Shown: positions 19,461 to 28,524, counted from the first letter of the stretch. The stretch is 64,000 bases of DNA from Lactobacillus helsingborgensis (GCF_000970855.1 NZ_KQ034046.1:1-64000), one strand, 5' to 3'. Numbers and translations are program-made. The notes: generated by a model from the sequence alone, not told the origin.

Positions 19461-20378
19461 ATGAAAAAGTTACACTTTTTTCAGCACTACTTCGGTCTGC
19501 TTTTATCAACTTATAAATTATTTTTCAAGGCAGCTCGCATATTAACTGCTTTTGTTTTTTTATTGGCTCCTATTCAAGCAATTCCATCCGTTTTTGTAGT
19601 CAATGCGGGGCAAAATGTCATTAATGATGTTTCCAATCACCAAAATTTTGTTGCTAGTATAATAATTTGGCTTATAGCTACCGCTTTGACGCAGTTATTG
19701 CCACCTGTAGCTACTTCTGTTCAGAGCATTTTAACTGATAAATTAACGGGTTTTATTAATGTCAGCCTAATGACTAAATCCCAGTATCTACCGTCTCTTA
19801 GTATTTTTGATGACAGCTCCTACTATGGTGATTTAAAGATGTTAAAAGATGATGCTTCATGGTGACCAGCAAATTTGATCGTGTTTGGAGTGGCAGTAAT
19901 CCAGTCTGCTTTAACTCTACTTTTTATGCTGTTTCTTTTGGCGCGCTATAATTGGTGAATTGTGGTTTTACTGCTGTTAGTCATGGTTCCTCAAAGTTTG
20001 AGCTATTACCGTATTCAACAAGAAGCCTTTGAAACAATGGTCACCCGTAGTAAAAATACGAGAAAGCTGGATTATTTAAGTTCGTTACTTTTAGATCGTA
20101 AAGACGCTAAAGAAATAAGATTATTTAACATGTTCCAGGCTGTTATTAAAAAATATATTGCGTTATTTCAGAATACTAGAAAAGATGTGGATCAAGTCCA
20201 CAAAAAGCAGATGGGCATCAGCACTTTTTCCTCGTGCTTGTCAGCCGTGAAATATGCGGATAAGATTCTCTTTTTACAAAATGGTCGGGTTCTGGGCTTT
20301 GATGCACATGAAAAATTAATCAGAACTAATGCTGATTATCGTAAGATGTACAATTTACAAAAAGAGGCTTATGTCTAA
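19461..20378 (+). pseudogene. Broken ABC exporter (permease plus ATPase) with two TGA stops and a deleted ATPase core
   Basis: One continuous frame reads as an ABC half-transporter: membrane domain from MKKLHFFQHYFG, TGA at 19863-19865 after DDASW, more membrane domain, TGA at 19956-19958, then coupling-helix-like text to about residue 250. The frame jumps directly to the end of an ATPase domain (AVKYADKILFLQNGRVLG, HEKLIRTNADYRKMY). Walker A, signature and Walker B are absent, so a large in-frame deletion occurred. The first stop sits where relatives have Arg after Trp, consistent with a CGA to TGA transition. AGAAGGG precedes the ATG. Non-functional. Confidence 0.85.
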
Positions 20379-20538
20379 ATACAGGTTGGTCTGAAAAGTG
20401 CTTTTTGATAAAATCAAAGTAATTCAGTAAAAAAATACTTTTAGTAAGAAAAATCTTAAAGCAACAATAAACTTGTAATTAAATTGGTTTGGGCAAGTAT
20501 TGGCTATATACGCAAGCGAAATGGAAGGTGCGACAATA

Positions 20539-20800
20539 TGAATTCCATTAAAAAGTTTTTAGATTGGCTAACAAGTTTATTACTGATTATAGTGGTCGGA
20601 CTGATTTTGATCACACTTTTTCTGCATATTATAGTTTTGGCACAATGATTTTTGGAGTCCATGAGGCAAGCGCGATAAAGGATTTTTGGTTCACAGAAAT
20701 CATGTTGGGTACAGTTTATGTATCTGTAGTTATGGTCATTGCTATATATACAGCAATAACTCGTTTTTTGAAGAAAAGAAAAAATAAACTTTCTAGTTAA
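20539..20800 (+). pseudogene. Small membrane protein gene split by a frameshift
   Basis: ATG 20539, preceded by GGAAGG, opens MNSIKKFLDWLTSLLLIIVV and a first membrane span but stops at TGA 20647-20649. The sequence continues in another frame as YYSFGTMIFGVHEAS, a second span and the basic tail TRFLKKRKNKLSS to 20800. Joining frames near a T run at about 20611-20615 gives a plausible protein of about 87 residues with two spans. Its last codons recur at 29292-29350. Either a real frameshift, a homopolymer error, or phase variation. Confidence 0.6.
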
Positions 20801-20829
20801 GTTGCTAAGATCACAATATAGTAAGGTAA
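20771..20829 (+). repeat. 59-bp repeat, copy 1
   Basis: Begins AAGAAAAGAAAAAATAAA and ends AATATAGTAAGGTAA; identical to 29292-29350 except one base (C versus G). It covers the last nine codons of the small membrane gene (KKRKNKLSS) and its 3' flank. Confidence 0.9.
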
Positions 20830-20831
20830 GA

Positions 20832-20955
20832 GTCTGGGAAAAAGTGCTCTTTGAAGTTAAATTAAAAAATTTACAATTTAAAAAGACCGACAAATCAACG
20901 TTTTATTGACGTGAGTTGTCAGCCTTTTTAGTTAGGTTAGAGTTTTTTCCCAGAC
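20832..20955. repeat. Nested long inverted repeat (structured intergenic element)
   Basis: GTCTGGGAAAAA (20832-20843) and TTTTTCCCAGAC (20944-20955) are perfect 12-bp arms. Inside, AAAAAGACCGACAAATCAACG (20879-20900 region) pairs with CGTGAGTTGTCAGCCTTTTT (20910-20929), giving a second stem with few mismatches. A similar fragment (GTCTG, AAAAGTGCT, TTTTGA) occurs near 20393. It looks like a folded RNA or an extragenic repeat unit; it may also terminate transcription. Confidence 0.6.
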
Positions 20956-21179
20956 CCTTTTGTTATTCAAGGATGCTGTGTCTTTCGATATACCCAGCTT
21001 TAGTAACAAGCGTACCAAAAGCATTGTTGTCACTCACAAACGCTACACGACTAGTGATAAGACAGTTATTTGAGAAAAAGAAAAATCAGTTCATATGATA
21101 GAGAACTGATTGATGAGTTATTTAAAGAAACTTTGATTCTTTAATAAGTATTCAAGTTGATTTTATAAGCAATTAGATT
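20956..21179. other. Intergenic, possible gene-tail fragment and hairpin
   Basis: 20970-21075 reads LFKDAVSFDIPSFSNKRT on the plus strand with a TGA at the end but has no start; it may be a C-terminal relic of an unknown gene. AATCAGTTC (21084-21092) and GAACTGATT (21103-21111) form a perfect 9-bp hairpin that could terminate the foldase gene on the minus strand. Confidence 0.4.
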
Positions 21180-22085
21180 TTAATTTAACCCTGATTTTGT
21201 AGATCCTTTGTATTGATCTAGTGCAGATTTTAAATCTTTGTCTGTAATTTTGACGTTTTGGTCTTTCAAAACTTGGCTGATTACATTTCTCATAACAGTA
21301 GAATTTGCAGCCCATTTGGCATAAAGGTTATTTGTTAGTTCTGCTTTATTGTTTTCAAAACTCCCTTTAGCTGGATGGTTAATCATTTTTATTATCTCAT
21401 AGCCATTAGTAACTTTTACTGGGGTGTTGGTATATTCACGATTTTTAAGCTTATATGCAGCATTTTTGAAAGTAGAATCCAAATTTTTATTTTCTTGATT
21501 AAAAGGTGCTAATTTTCCGCCATTAGTGCTGGTAGAACTATCTACAGAATATTTTTTTACTAAACTTGAAAAACTTTTACCATTGTCTAATTGATTGATA
21601 ATTTCTTTAGCTGTTGATTGACTAGTTACTAAAATATGCTGCACAGTAATCTTCGGCTGATATGTTTTCCACTCTGCCTTTAATTGTTTACTTGTGGGTT
21701 TGATTTGAGACCGCAATGCAATTTCACTAAGTAGGTTAATTTGAATCATTCTCTTAAAAGATGACTTAGTGTATGAATTTTGTGCTAAAAATTCATCAAA
21801 TTGTGAGCCATAGCGCTCTTTATAGTTATTGTATTCCTGAGTAACTTCTCTAGAATTCAGCTTTTCGCCATATTGGGCTTTTAGAGCGTCATAAATTAAC
21901 AAATTAGCTAAAACATTTTTACTTGAAGGAGCTGATTTGAGTTCCTTATAAAACTCTTGTTGCGTAATTTTCTTGTCTTTTCCGTATTGAGCAACTTCTG
22001 CATTATTTGATTTTGAACAGCCTGCTAAGATTAGTAAGGAAATACCAGTTACGGCAGCTATTATCCCTTTTAATAATTTATTCAT
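21180..22085 (-). CDS. prsA: PrsA/PrtM-type foldase lipoprotein (peptidyl-prolyl isomerase)
   Basis: Membrane-anchored extracytoplasmic chaperone needed for folding of exported proteins; PrtM versions mature lactocepins. The 301-residue product begins with a lipoprotein signal (hydrophobic 8-20, lipobox LAGC with Cys23) and has a parvulin-like rotamase domain at about 145-235 ([38 protein letters not shown]). It is transcribed divergently from the proteinase gene at 22369, the same arrangement as prtM/prtP in lactococci, so the proteinase is its likely client. AGGAGAT precedes the ATG. Confidence 0.93.
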   Translation of the reverse strand: MNKLLKGIIAAVTGISLLILAGCSKSNNAEVAQYGKDKKITQQEFYKELKSAPSSKNVLANLLIYDALKAQYGEKLNSREVTQEYNNYKERYGSQFDEFLAQNSYTKSSFKRMIQINLLSEIALRSQIKPTSKQLKAEWKTYQPKITVQHILVTSQSTAKEIINQLDNGKSFSSLVKKYSVDSSTSTNGGKLAPFNQENKNLDSTFKNAAYKLKNREYTNTPVKVTNGYEIIKMINHPAKGSFENNKAELTNNLYAKWAANSTVMRNVISQVLKDQNVKITDKDLKSALDQYKGSTKSGLN

Positions 22086-22266
22086 TTTATCTCCTCCAAT
22101 GAAAATGTTATCTAATTATTAAAAATATTAAAACAGATTGCAACTTTTAATTCAATAAAATCACCAAAAATAACAAGTAATAAACTAGAGCCCACTACAA
22201 TAGCAGGCAAAGTAGCACATAAATTACAAAAAGAAGAAATTAAAAATAGCAATTTTAATAAAACGT

Positions 22267-22295
22267 TTGTTATTTTTAATTTTATACTATATAAT
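22267..22295 (+). promoter_or_regulatory. Promoter of the cell-envelope proteinase
   Basis: TTGTTA (22267-22272) and TATAAT (22290-22295) with a 17-base spacer. Transcription would start near 22302, leaving about 67 bases of leader before the ATG. The remaining prsA-prtP intergenic sequence is AT-rich with no gene. Confidence 0.65.
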
Positions 22296-22368
22296 ATCTA
22301 ATTAATTGATGATGTTATTAATTTAATCAGGCAAACACACTATTATTAATTAAGTTGGGGGACTAGCT

Positions 22369-25300
22369 ATGAAAAAAAATAAGTATGTTGGAGTGCTAGT
22401 TTGTGCTGCTGCACTATCTGTCGTATCTGTATTCTCTAATGCTGAACAGCATGTTAAAGCCAGTGTTGACAGTCAAACAAAAACTGTTGCAAACAGCTCT
22501 AAAGCAACAGAATCAGTTACAGTGGGCATAACAAACAAAGCAATTGAAGCGCAATTAGCTGCAAAAGGAGTTAATCTTAAACATTTAACTTCTAACGAAA
22601 AGCAAACTGTGTATGTTGATGTAATTGTTCAATTGTCTGCTGCACCTGCAGCTACAAATGGTTCAGTAAGCACAAATTCAAGTAGTGCAGAAATTGAACA
22701 GGCTACAAAAGAAGTAATTGCACAACAGGGTTCAGTTAAAGCAAAAGTAAAGGCAATTACCAACCAAGCAATTGGCAAAAGCTATGGTTATGTAGTTAAC
22801 GGTTTTGCTACTAAAGCAAAGGTTAAAGATATTCAAAAATTAAGAGCCATTCCAGGCGTTAAATCAGTAACTTTGGCAAAAGTATACTATGCTAATGACT
22901 CTTCAGCTGATGATATGGCCAATGTTTCAGCAGTTTGGAATAATTATAAATACAAAGGTGAAGGCACTGTAGTTTCTATCATCGATACAGGTATTGATCC
23001 TAATCATAAGGATTTACGGTTGAGTGATGAATCTAAAGCGAAATTAACTAGAGCAAAGGTTGCTGCCTTCATTAAACAAGCTGGTTATGGGCACTACTTT
23101 ACTGAAAAGGTCCCATATGGTCATAATTATTCAGATAACAATGACAATATTACTGATAATAATTCTAGTCAACAACACGGTATGCACGTTGCGGGTATCG
23201 TAGCTGCCAATGGTACTTCAGATTCTGTTAATTCGGTTGTAGGTGTTGCTCCAGAAGCGCAATTGTTAGCAATGAAAGCCTTTTCTAATTCAGCTAGTTC
23301 TGCTACTACTGATTCTACTAACATCATTGGAGCAATTGATGATTCAGCTAAACTTGGTGCTGATGTTTTGAACATGTCTCTAGGTTCTACTTCTGGTCAG
23401 CAAACTGATGATGATCCAGAAATTGCTGCTGTTGACCGTGCCACTAAGACAGGTACTGCCGCTGTAATTTCTGCTGGTAACTCCGGGACCTCAAACTCAA
23501 AGGCTGATGGCAACAACAAGGCATATTATGGCAATCCAGACATGGAAACTATAGGCAGTCCGGGTACTGCCAGAACTGCCACAACGGTAGCATCAACGGA
23601 GAATAGTAAAGTTACTACTGATGGTATAACTTTTACTTCAGCTGATGGTAAAACTGTAGTAGCAGGTCCAGAAACTACACAACTTTCAGCAGGTACCGAT
23701 CGTTCATTCTTTAATGACAAGCAATTCTACGTTGTTAAAGATAAAAATGGACAATTAGGTCTAGGTTCTGCAAATCAATATACATCTGATGTTAAGGGTA
23801 AAATTGCCATTGTTAAGCGTGGGACCCTTGCTTTTACAGATAAACAAAAGTTTGCACAAGAAGCTGGGGCTGCGGGTTTAGTTATTGTTAATAATCAAGC
23901 TGGTGCATTAACTAACATACAGCTTAATGCTGGATTCCCTACTGTTGGATTATCAGGGGATGCTGGAAGCAAGTTAGTAGAATATGTTGATAAACATCCT
24001 GATGAAGCATTAAAGGTAAGCATTGCTGTCCAGCCATTAGATAATTCAGCCCTTAAGACTGATTTAATGTCCAGCTTTACTTCATATGGTCCTGTTTCTA
24101 ATTTGGCCTTTAAGCCAGATATCTCAGCACCAGGTGGAAATCTTTGGTCTACTCAAAACAATAATGGCTATACTAACATGTCAGGTACTTCTATGGCCTC
24201 TCCGTTTATTGCTGGTACACAAGCACTTGCTAGTCAAGCAATGAATGATAAAAAGGGTTCTTTCTATGAAATTTATCAAAAAATGAGTCCAGATGAAAGA
24301 ACAGCATTTATCAAAACTTTGGAAATGAATACTGCAAGTATTCAACCTGATGTTAGTCATGATAATGTGATTGTTTCACCTCGTAGACAAGGTGCAGGAT
24401 TCATCAATGCACAAGCTGCTATTCAGGCATTAGTTAAAAATCCTTCAACCGTTGTTGGTAGCAACGGCTATCCAGGTGTTGAGCTTAAGAGCTTCACAGA
24501 TAGAAATCTTAAATTTCAAGTTAAGTTTATCAATAGAACCAATAAGGATTTAACTTATAAGTTAGCCAATAATGGTAAAGAATCAGGTGTTTATACTTCT
24601 GCTACTGATAGTGGTTCAGTTTTGTATGACAAGCAAATCGATGGTGCTTCAGTTCAAGCTGATGGTGATATAGTTATACCTGCAAATTCAACTAAGGAAC
24701 TTACTATTACATTAACACTACCGACTGATTTTAAAGAAAATCAGTATGTTGAAGGATTCCTGACCTTTAATGGATCAGATAGTTCACAATTACGCTTACC
24801 ATACATGGGATTCTTTGGCGACTGGGCAAGTTCAGACCTGCCAATTTTTGCTAGCCTAAATGATCCAGACGTATTCCAACCATACAATAATATCTTGGGA
24901 ACTTTTGTAACCGTTGGTAATGATTATGATAGTGCTAACCCGGGCTTAGGCATCGATGATAACGGTAATGTTGCACTTGATTCTTCAAAATTTGCAATTT
25001 CTACAGCGGATCATGCTCAATTCCAATGGTTTAAACCAACTTATTACTTATACAGAAATGCTAATAACGTTAAGGCTCAAATTTTGGATAAAGATGGTAA
25101 AGTAATTAATACTTTAGCTTCATTGAGTAATGCCACTAAGTCATACTACTATGCACCAGCTCAAACATACAATTACTTTAATGAAGCTCCTGAATGGGAT
25201 GGCACGTACTTTGACCAACAAGCTAATAAGACAGTTAAAGTACCTGATGGAACATACACTTACAGAATCTCTGCTACTGTTGATGGCACAAATACAGAGC

Positions 25301-27891
25301 AGCATTACGATATGCCCGTTAAGGTAGACAGTGTTAAACCGGTATTAAAGAACCTCAAGCTAGAATCAAGTACAGAAAAGGATGACAATGGCCAAGAAAA
25401 GACGCGCTACTACTTGTCTGCCGAAGCTAAGGATGATCTTAGCGGCTTGAGTGGTGACGCAAATGTTTCTGTAAACGGTGTCATCAGTCAATTAGCATAT
25501 GATCCAACTGCTAAGACAGACAAGGATGGCTTCCAAAGGGTTGAAATCGTCTTATCTCCTGAACAGATAAAAACTTTACAAGCAGGTAGTAATGACTTTG
25601 TTGTAGCATTATTTGATAATGCTTCAAATGCAGGAACTGCTTCAGGTAAAAGCAATAAGCCAGGTGAAACCGGCTTTGGCCTGGTTCTTAGAGATGGCGG
25701 TTTACCAGATAAGATTTCCTCAACAACTAAAAACTACTACTCTGCCACTGGATCCTTTATCTTTTTAGGCACTTATCCAAGCAAGGTATATGGTACTTAT
25801 ACTGATAAGTATGGCAAGACCCACGACTTAGATATCGAAAGTGATGATGACAAGACATTTGTTGCTAAGCTTCCTCTTACTAACGATGATTACAACACAA
25901 CGGTTACCCTCTATGCTGATGCTGACCATAAGACCGTCATTAAAGAAAAAGAAATTACAGTTAGTCTTGTCCCAGCTAAGGTTGAAAGCTTAACCGTTGA
26001 TAAGATTGATACTTACGATGTAAGCAAGGATTCAACAGCTGAATTGGCACAAACCTCTGAAGATACTGTTAAGCTTTCAGGAAAGGTCAGTGCTGATACT
26101 AAGTCATTAGTAATTAAGCAAGATGGCAAAGATGACATAGCAGTTGATCTGAATGATGATCATACCTTTTCTACTGATTTAGCAGTAAGCTTTGGTGAAA
26201 ATGACTTTAATATTGTGGCAACTGATGAAGATGGTAATTCATCCAGTGTTGAACAAAAAGTTAAGTCTAGTGATCGTGGTAAAACAACTGTAGAAAGTAG
26301 TGACGTTACATTCGATGACGGCATCAGATGGGGTACCAACTACGTTAGTGCTGATGCCAAAAACTATGACCCTAAAACTGGCGAGTTGACTATTACTGGT
26401 AAGGTAAAGAGACCAACTACTACTTTGCAAATCGATGGTAAGAACGTCAAGATCAATTCTGATCAGACATTTGAAGTAACTTTAAATGTTGGTACTCACG
26501 GTGCTAAAATTGTATCTGCTTTGATTGGTGATTCAACTGTTAGAGAAACTACTCAAGAGAGACTAAGCTTCTATGTAGATGCGGAATCACCTGTTTTAGC
26601 CCTAGATAATGATGGTCCTGTCTACACTAACAAGGATAAATATACAATTTCTGGTACTGTCACTGATGACTACAAGTTCTATGATCTATCTATCAATGAT
26701 AATAACATTGAATCTGCCTGGGGTGATGTAGATTTTCACAGCGAGGAAGTCTTCAAGAAGGACTTTAAGCATGAAGTTGAATTGAAGCAGGGTAAAAATA
26801 CTTTTAATATTAAAGTAACTGATTCTCAGGGCAATGAAACTACTCAAGCTTTAGTTGTTTACTATGAACCAGAAAAGGTCTTAGATGAGCCTGATATTAA
26901 GCAAACCGTAGCAAAAGATGGCAAGTCTGCTATCATTGAAGCTACTACCAAGGAACTTGATGCAACGGTAGTTTACAGTGTTGATGCTGGCAAGACATTC
27001 AAGGATGTGCCAGCTGACGGACTCAAAGTCACTGAAAATGGAACTGTTGAATTCAAGACAGTTGATAAATATGGCAATGAATCTGATGTGAAATCTGTAG
27101 AGGTTAAGGATCTTAATGAAAAAACTGAACCTAATGCAGATGACAAGAATTTATCCGATGCTAAAGAAAAGCTTCAAGCAAGTGTTGCTGCTGGCGAAAA
27201 GAAGGACTTGAGTGGCTATACTGATGAGTCTAAGAAGGCTTATGAAGAAGCTTTAAACAAGGCTAAGGAAGTCTTAGCAGATCAGAATGCTACATTGGAA
27301 AATGTTCAGGCTGCAACTGATGCATTAGCTAAAGCAGAAAAAGGATTAACTGTTAAGAGTACTGAATCAATTCCGTCAACTAATGTCACTCCAAGCTCTA
27401 ATAATTCTAGTTCACAAGCAAGTGCAAATACAACTGTTTCAGATAAGAATAAGGCTAATGAGGAAAATAAGGGTGCCAAAGAAGAGGGTAAATCAACTAA
27501 GGTAATGTTCAAGTCCGTTCTTTACACTAAGGACATTAAGAAGACCTCTAAGACTGCCAAAGCATATAGCTTCCTTAACTTTGTAGTTGAAAATGATAAG
27601 CTAAAGGTTTATACATTTAATGGTCAACATTTCTATAAGGTAGTGGATAAGGATGAATATGTTCGTGTAAGAAATGTTACTGGTACCAGGGCTAAGTTGA
27701 AGAGAAACTCTTACGTTTACAAGTCTAATGGTAAAAAGGCATCACGTAAGATTCTCAAGAAGGGTACAACTGTGACTTTCTACGGTGATCAATATAAGGC
27801 TTTAAAGAAGTACAAGAAGACAGCTTATAGAGTTGGCCAAGGTAAATACATCAAGAGCGTAAACTTTTATAAAGTTGATCTTGTAAAATAG
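22369..27891 (+). CDS. prtP: Lactocepin-type cell-envelope subtilisin-like proteinase with SLAP anchor
   Basis: A secreted 1840-residue serine proteinase that degrades proteins (classically casein) outside the cell to feed peptide uptake. In order: signal peptide (1-31, cleavage likely after VKA), inhibitor I9 propeptide (about 60-175), S8 catalytic domain with Asp206 (IIDTGIDPN), His270 (QQHGMHVAG), oxyanion Asn371 and Ser608 (GTSMASP), a PA-domain insert (about 440-560), fibronectin-like A and B-type beta domains (about 700-1550), a FIVAR-like helical repeat (about 1590-1660), a Ser/Asn/Lys-rich linker, and two SLAP-type repeats (about 1710-1840). There is no LPXTG motif, so anchoring is by S-layer/wall binding, as in PrtH-type enzymes. 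GGGGGA precedes the ATG. prsA is divergent. Confidence 0.95.
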   Translation: MKKNKYVGVLVCAAALSVVSVFSNAEQHVKASVDSQTKTVANSSKATESVTVGITNKAIEAQLAAKGVNLKHLTSNEKQTVYVDVIVQLSAAPAATNGSVSTNSSSAEIEQATKEVIAQQGSVKAKVKAITNQAIGKSYGYVVNGFATKAKVKDIQKLRAIPGVKSVTLAKVYYANDSSADDMANVSAVWNNYKYKGEGTVVSIIDTGIDPNHKDLRLSDESKAKLTRAKVAAFIKQAGYGHYFTEKVPYGHNYSDNNDNITDNNSSQQHGMHVAGIVAANGTSDSVNSVVGVAPEAQLLAMKAFSNSASSATTDSTNIIGAIDDSAKLGADVLNMSLGSTSGQQTDDDPEIAAVDRATKTGTAAVISAGNSGTSNSKADGNNKAYYGNPDMETIGSPGTARTATTVASTENSKVTTDGITFTSADGKTVVAGPETTQLSAGTDRSFFNDKQFYVVKDKNGQLGLGSANQYTSDVKGKIAIVKRGTLAFTDKQKFAQEAGAAGLVIVNNQAGALTNIQLNAGFPTVGLSGDAGSKLVEYVDKHPDEALKVSIAVQPLDNSALKTDLMSSFTSYGPVSNLAFKPDISAPGGNLWSTQNNNGYTNMSGTSMASPFIAGTQALASQAMNDKKGSFYEIYQKMSPDERTAFIKTLEMNTASIQPDVSHDNVIVSPRRQGAGFINAQAAIQALVKNPSTVVGSNGYPGVELKSFTDRNLKFQVKFINRTNKDLTYKLANNGKESGVYTSATDSGSVLYDKQIDGASVQADGDIVIPANSTKELTITLTLPTDFKENQYVEGFLTFNGSDSSQLRLPYMGFFGDWASSDLPIFASLNDPDVFQPYNNILGTFVTVGNDYDSANPGLGIDDNGNVALDSSKFAISTADHAQFQWFKPTYYLYRNANNVKAQILDKDGKVINTLASLSNATKSYYYAPAQTYNYFNEAPEWDGTYFDQQANKTVKVPDGTYTYRISATVDGTNTEQHYDMPVKVDSVKPVLKNLKLESSTEKDDNGQEKTRYYLSAEAKDDLSGLSGDANVSVNGVISQLAYDPTAKTDKDGFQRVEIVLSPEQIKTLQAGSNDFVVALFDNASNAGTASGKSNKPGETGFGLVLRDGGLPDKISSTTKNYYSATGSFIFLGTYPSKVYGTYTDKYGKTHDLDIESDDDKTFVAKLPLTNDDYNTTVTLYADADHKTVIKEKEITVSLVPAKVESLTVDKIDTYDVSKDSTAELAQTSEDTVKLSGKVSADTKSLVIKQDGKDDIAVDLNDDHTFSTDLAVSFGENDFNIVATDEDGNSSSVEQKVKSSDRGKTTVESSDVTFDDGIRWGTNYVSADAKNYDPKTGELTITGKVKRPTTTLQIDGKNVKINSDQTFEVTLNVGTHGAKIVSALIGDSTVRETTQERLSFYVDAESPVLALDNDGPVYTNKDKYTISGTVTDDYKFYDLSINDNNIESAWGDVDFHSEEVFKKDFKHEVELKQGKNTFNIKVTDSQGNETTQALVVYYEPEKVLDEPDIKQTVAKDGKSAIIEATTKELDATVVYSVDAGKTFKDVPADGLKVTENGTVEFKTVDKYGNESDVKSVEVKDLNEKTEPNADDKNLSDAKEKLQASVAAGEKKDLSGYTDESKKAYEEALNKAKEVLADQNATLENVQAATDALAKAEKGLTVKSTESIPSTNVTPSSNNSSSQASANTTVSDKNKANEENKGAKEEGKSTKVMFKSVLYTKDIKKTSKTAKAYSFLNFVVENDKLKVYTFNGQHFYKVVDKDEYVRVRNVTGTRAKLKRNSYVYKSNGKKASRKILKKGTTVTFYGDQYKALKKYKKTAYRVGQGKYIKSVNFYKVDLVK

Positions 27892-27967
27892 TTGATCCAT
27901 AACGAGCCTTATCATATAAAACTTATCTAAAAATAGTTTCTAGATTTTAAAAGACGATCAAAATTCT

Positions 27968-28020
27968 AAAGTGCTCCATAATAGTTAGTCAATAGCCTGA
28001 CTATTAGGAGCACTTTTTTA
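27968..28020 (+). terminator. Terminator of the proteinase gene
   Basis: AAAGTGCTCC...GGAGCACTTTTTT with an inner TAATAGTTAGTC/GACTATTA extension forms a long stem about 80 bases after the proteinase stop. Confidence 0.85.
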
Positions 28021-28165
28021 TGACTAAATATTTGACTACTTTAAAATTGAAGTTGTTTGTAAGTATCTAACACGCCAAAATTCATGGACTGGCTTAAGCA
28101 AAGAAGACGGCATTGATCGCATGGCGATCAGGAGCTGGACAGAGCTAGTCGCAATCACTACTTAG
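28020..28165 (+). pseudogene. Decayed transposase fragment (IS3-type orfA-like)
   Basis: ATG 28020 reads MTKYLTTLKLKLFVSI then TAA; after a frame change the sequence reads GIDRMAIRSWTEL and stops again. The opening MTKY...LKLK and the (I)xxxIRSW helix-turn-helix segment recall orfA of IS3-family elements. Too short and broken to assign further. Confidence 0.35.
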
Positions 28166-28194
28166 CACATTGTGCAAAATTAATTCAGTCATGA

Positions 28195-28335
28195 TATAAT
28201 GTAATTGTAAAGAAAAGAGGCCTTGCGCTAACAAGACCTCTTTGAAAACAAGCAGCCGCTCTAAAGGCGGTTAGCTGTGTGAGAGATAGAAGACTATCCC
28301 CAACTTGCTAAAGTATTATTGGGACGGTCTTTTTT
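28195..28335 (+). ncRNA. Antisense RNA antitoxin of a type I toxin-antitoxin pair
   Basis: An extended -10 TGATATAAT (TATAAT 28195-28200) predicts a start near 28207. The transcript would hold hairpin AAAGAGGCCTTG/CAAGACCTCTTT (28214-28243), a second hairpin CAGCCGCT...GGCGGTTAGCTG (about 28253-28280), and a terminator GACTATCCCCAA/TTGGGACGGTC (28292-28329) with a T run to 28335. It runs convergently into, and is complementary to, the 3' part of the toxin mRNA, as in Fst/RNAII and TxpA/RatA systems. Size and function are predicted, not shown. Confidence 0.7.
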
Positions 28336-28423
28336 ATTTCTTGTGATTATTGATATAATCCAACAACACAATAATAAACGTGGCGAATGCCAACATTATT
28401 TGTAATGCCTGGTAAACGCTCAT
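28334..28423 (-). CDS. Holin-like small membrane toxin (type I TA, Hol_Tox-like)
   Basis: A 29-residue peptide starting MSVYQALQIMLAFATFIIV: a short polar start, one membrane span, then LLDYINNHKK with a basic tail. It matches the pattern of 'putative holin-like toxin' peptides of lactobacilli (related to Bacillus TxpA/BsrG, which begin M(S/T)xYxxLxxMI). Its mRNA has an extended -10 promoter (TGTTATAAT, TATAAT 28525-28530 on the minus strand; -35 TTCAAT 28548-28553; 17-base spacer). Its own ribosome binding site (GAGAAG) is weak; a stronger one serves an overlapping upstream ORF at 28347-28457. The gene is too short for standard callers. Confidence 0.8.
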   Translation of the reverse strand: MSVYQALQIMLAFATFIIVLLDYINNHKK

Positions 28424-28457
28424 TAACTGCTTCTCTTTCTAAAAGATTTCGTGCCAT
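28347..28457 (-). CDS. Overlapping leader ORF in the toxin mRNA
   Basis: AAGGAG lies nine bases before ATG 28457, a stronger start than that of the toxin. It encodes 36 residues (MARNLLEREAVNERLPG at the start) in a different frame and overlaps most of the toxin ORF. Its ribosome traffic could couple to, or interfere with, toxin translation; no membrane span is visible. Whether a product is made is unknown. Confidence 0.4.
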   Translation of the reverse strand: MARNLLEREAVNERLPGITNNVGIRHVYYCVVGLYQ

Positions 28458-28524
28458 AGGCACCATCTCCTTTCCGGATCAACAGCCAACCGCCCTCAAA
28501 ACAATTTGCTTGAATTCTAAATTA

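Noticed and set aside
19863-19958. TGA decoded as Trp in the exporter pseudogene
   Set aside because: All clear genes here end normally and use TGG for Trp; the ATPase core is also deleted, so simple decay explains the stops.
20504-20893. Minus-strand ORF of 129 codons
   Set aside because: It is antisense to the frameshifted membrane gene and crosses the 59-bp repeat and part of the inverted repeat; no ribosome binding site and no family.
20916-21098. Plus-strand ORF of 60 codons
   Set aside because: Starts inside the inverted repeat and matches nothing; a different frame there (LFKDAVSFDIPSF) has more coding character but no start.
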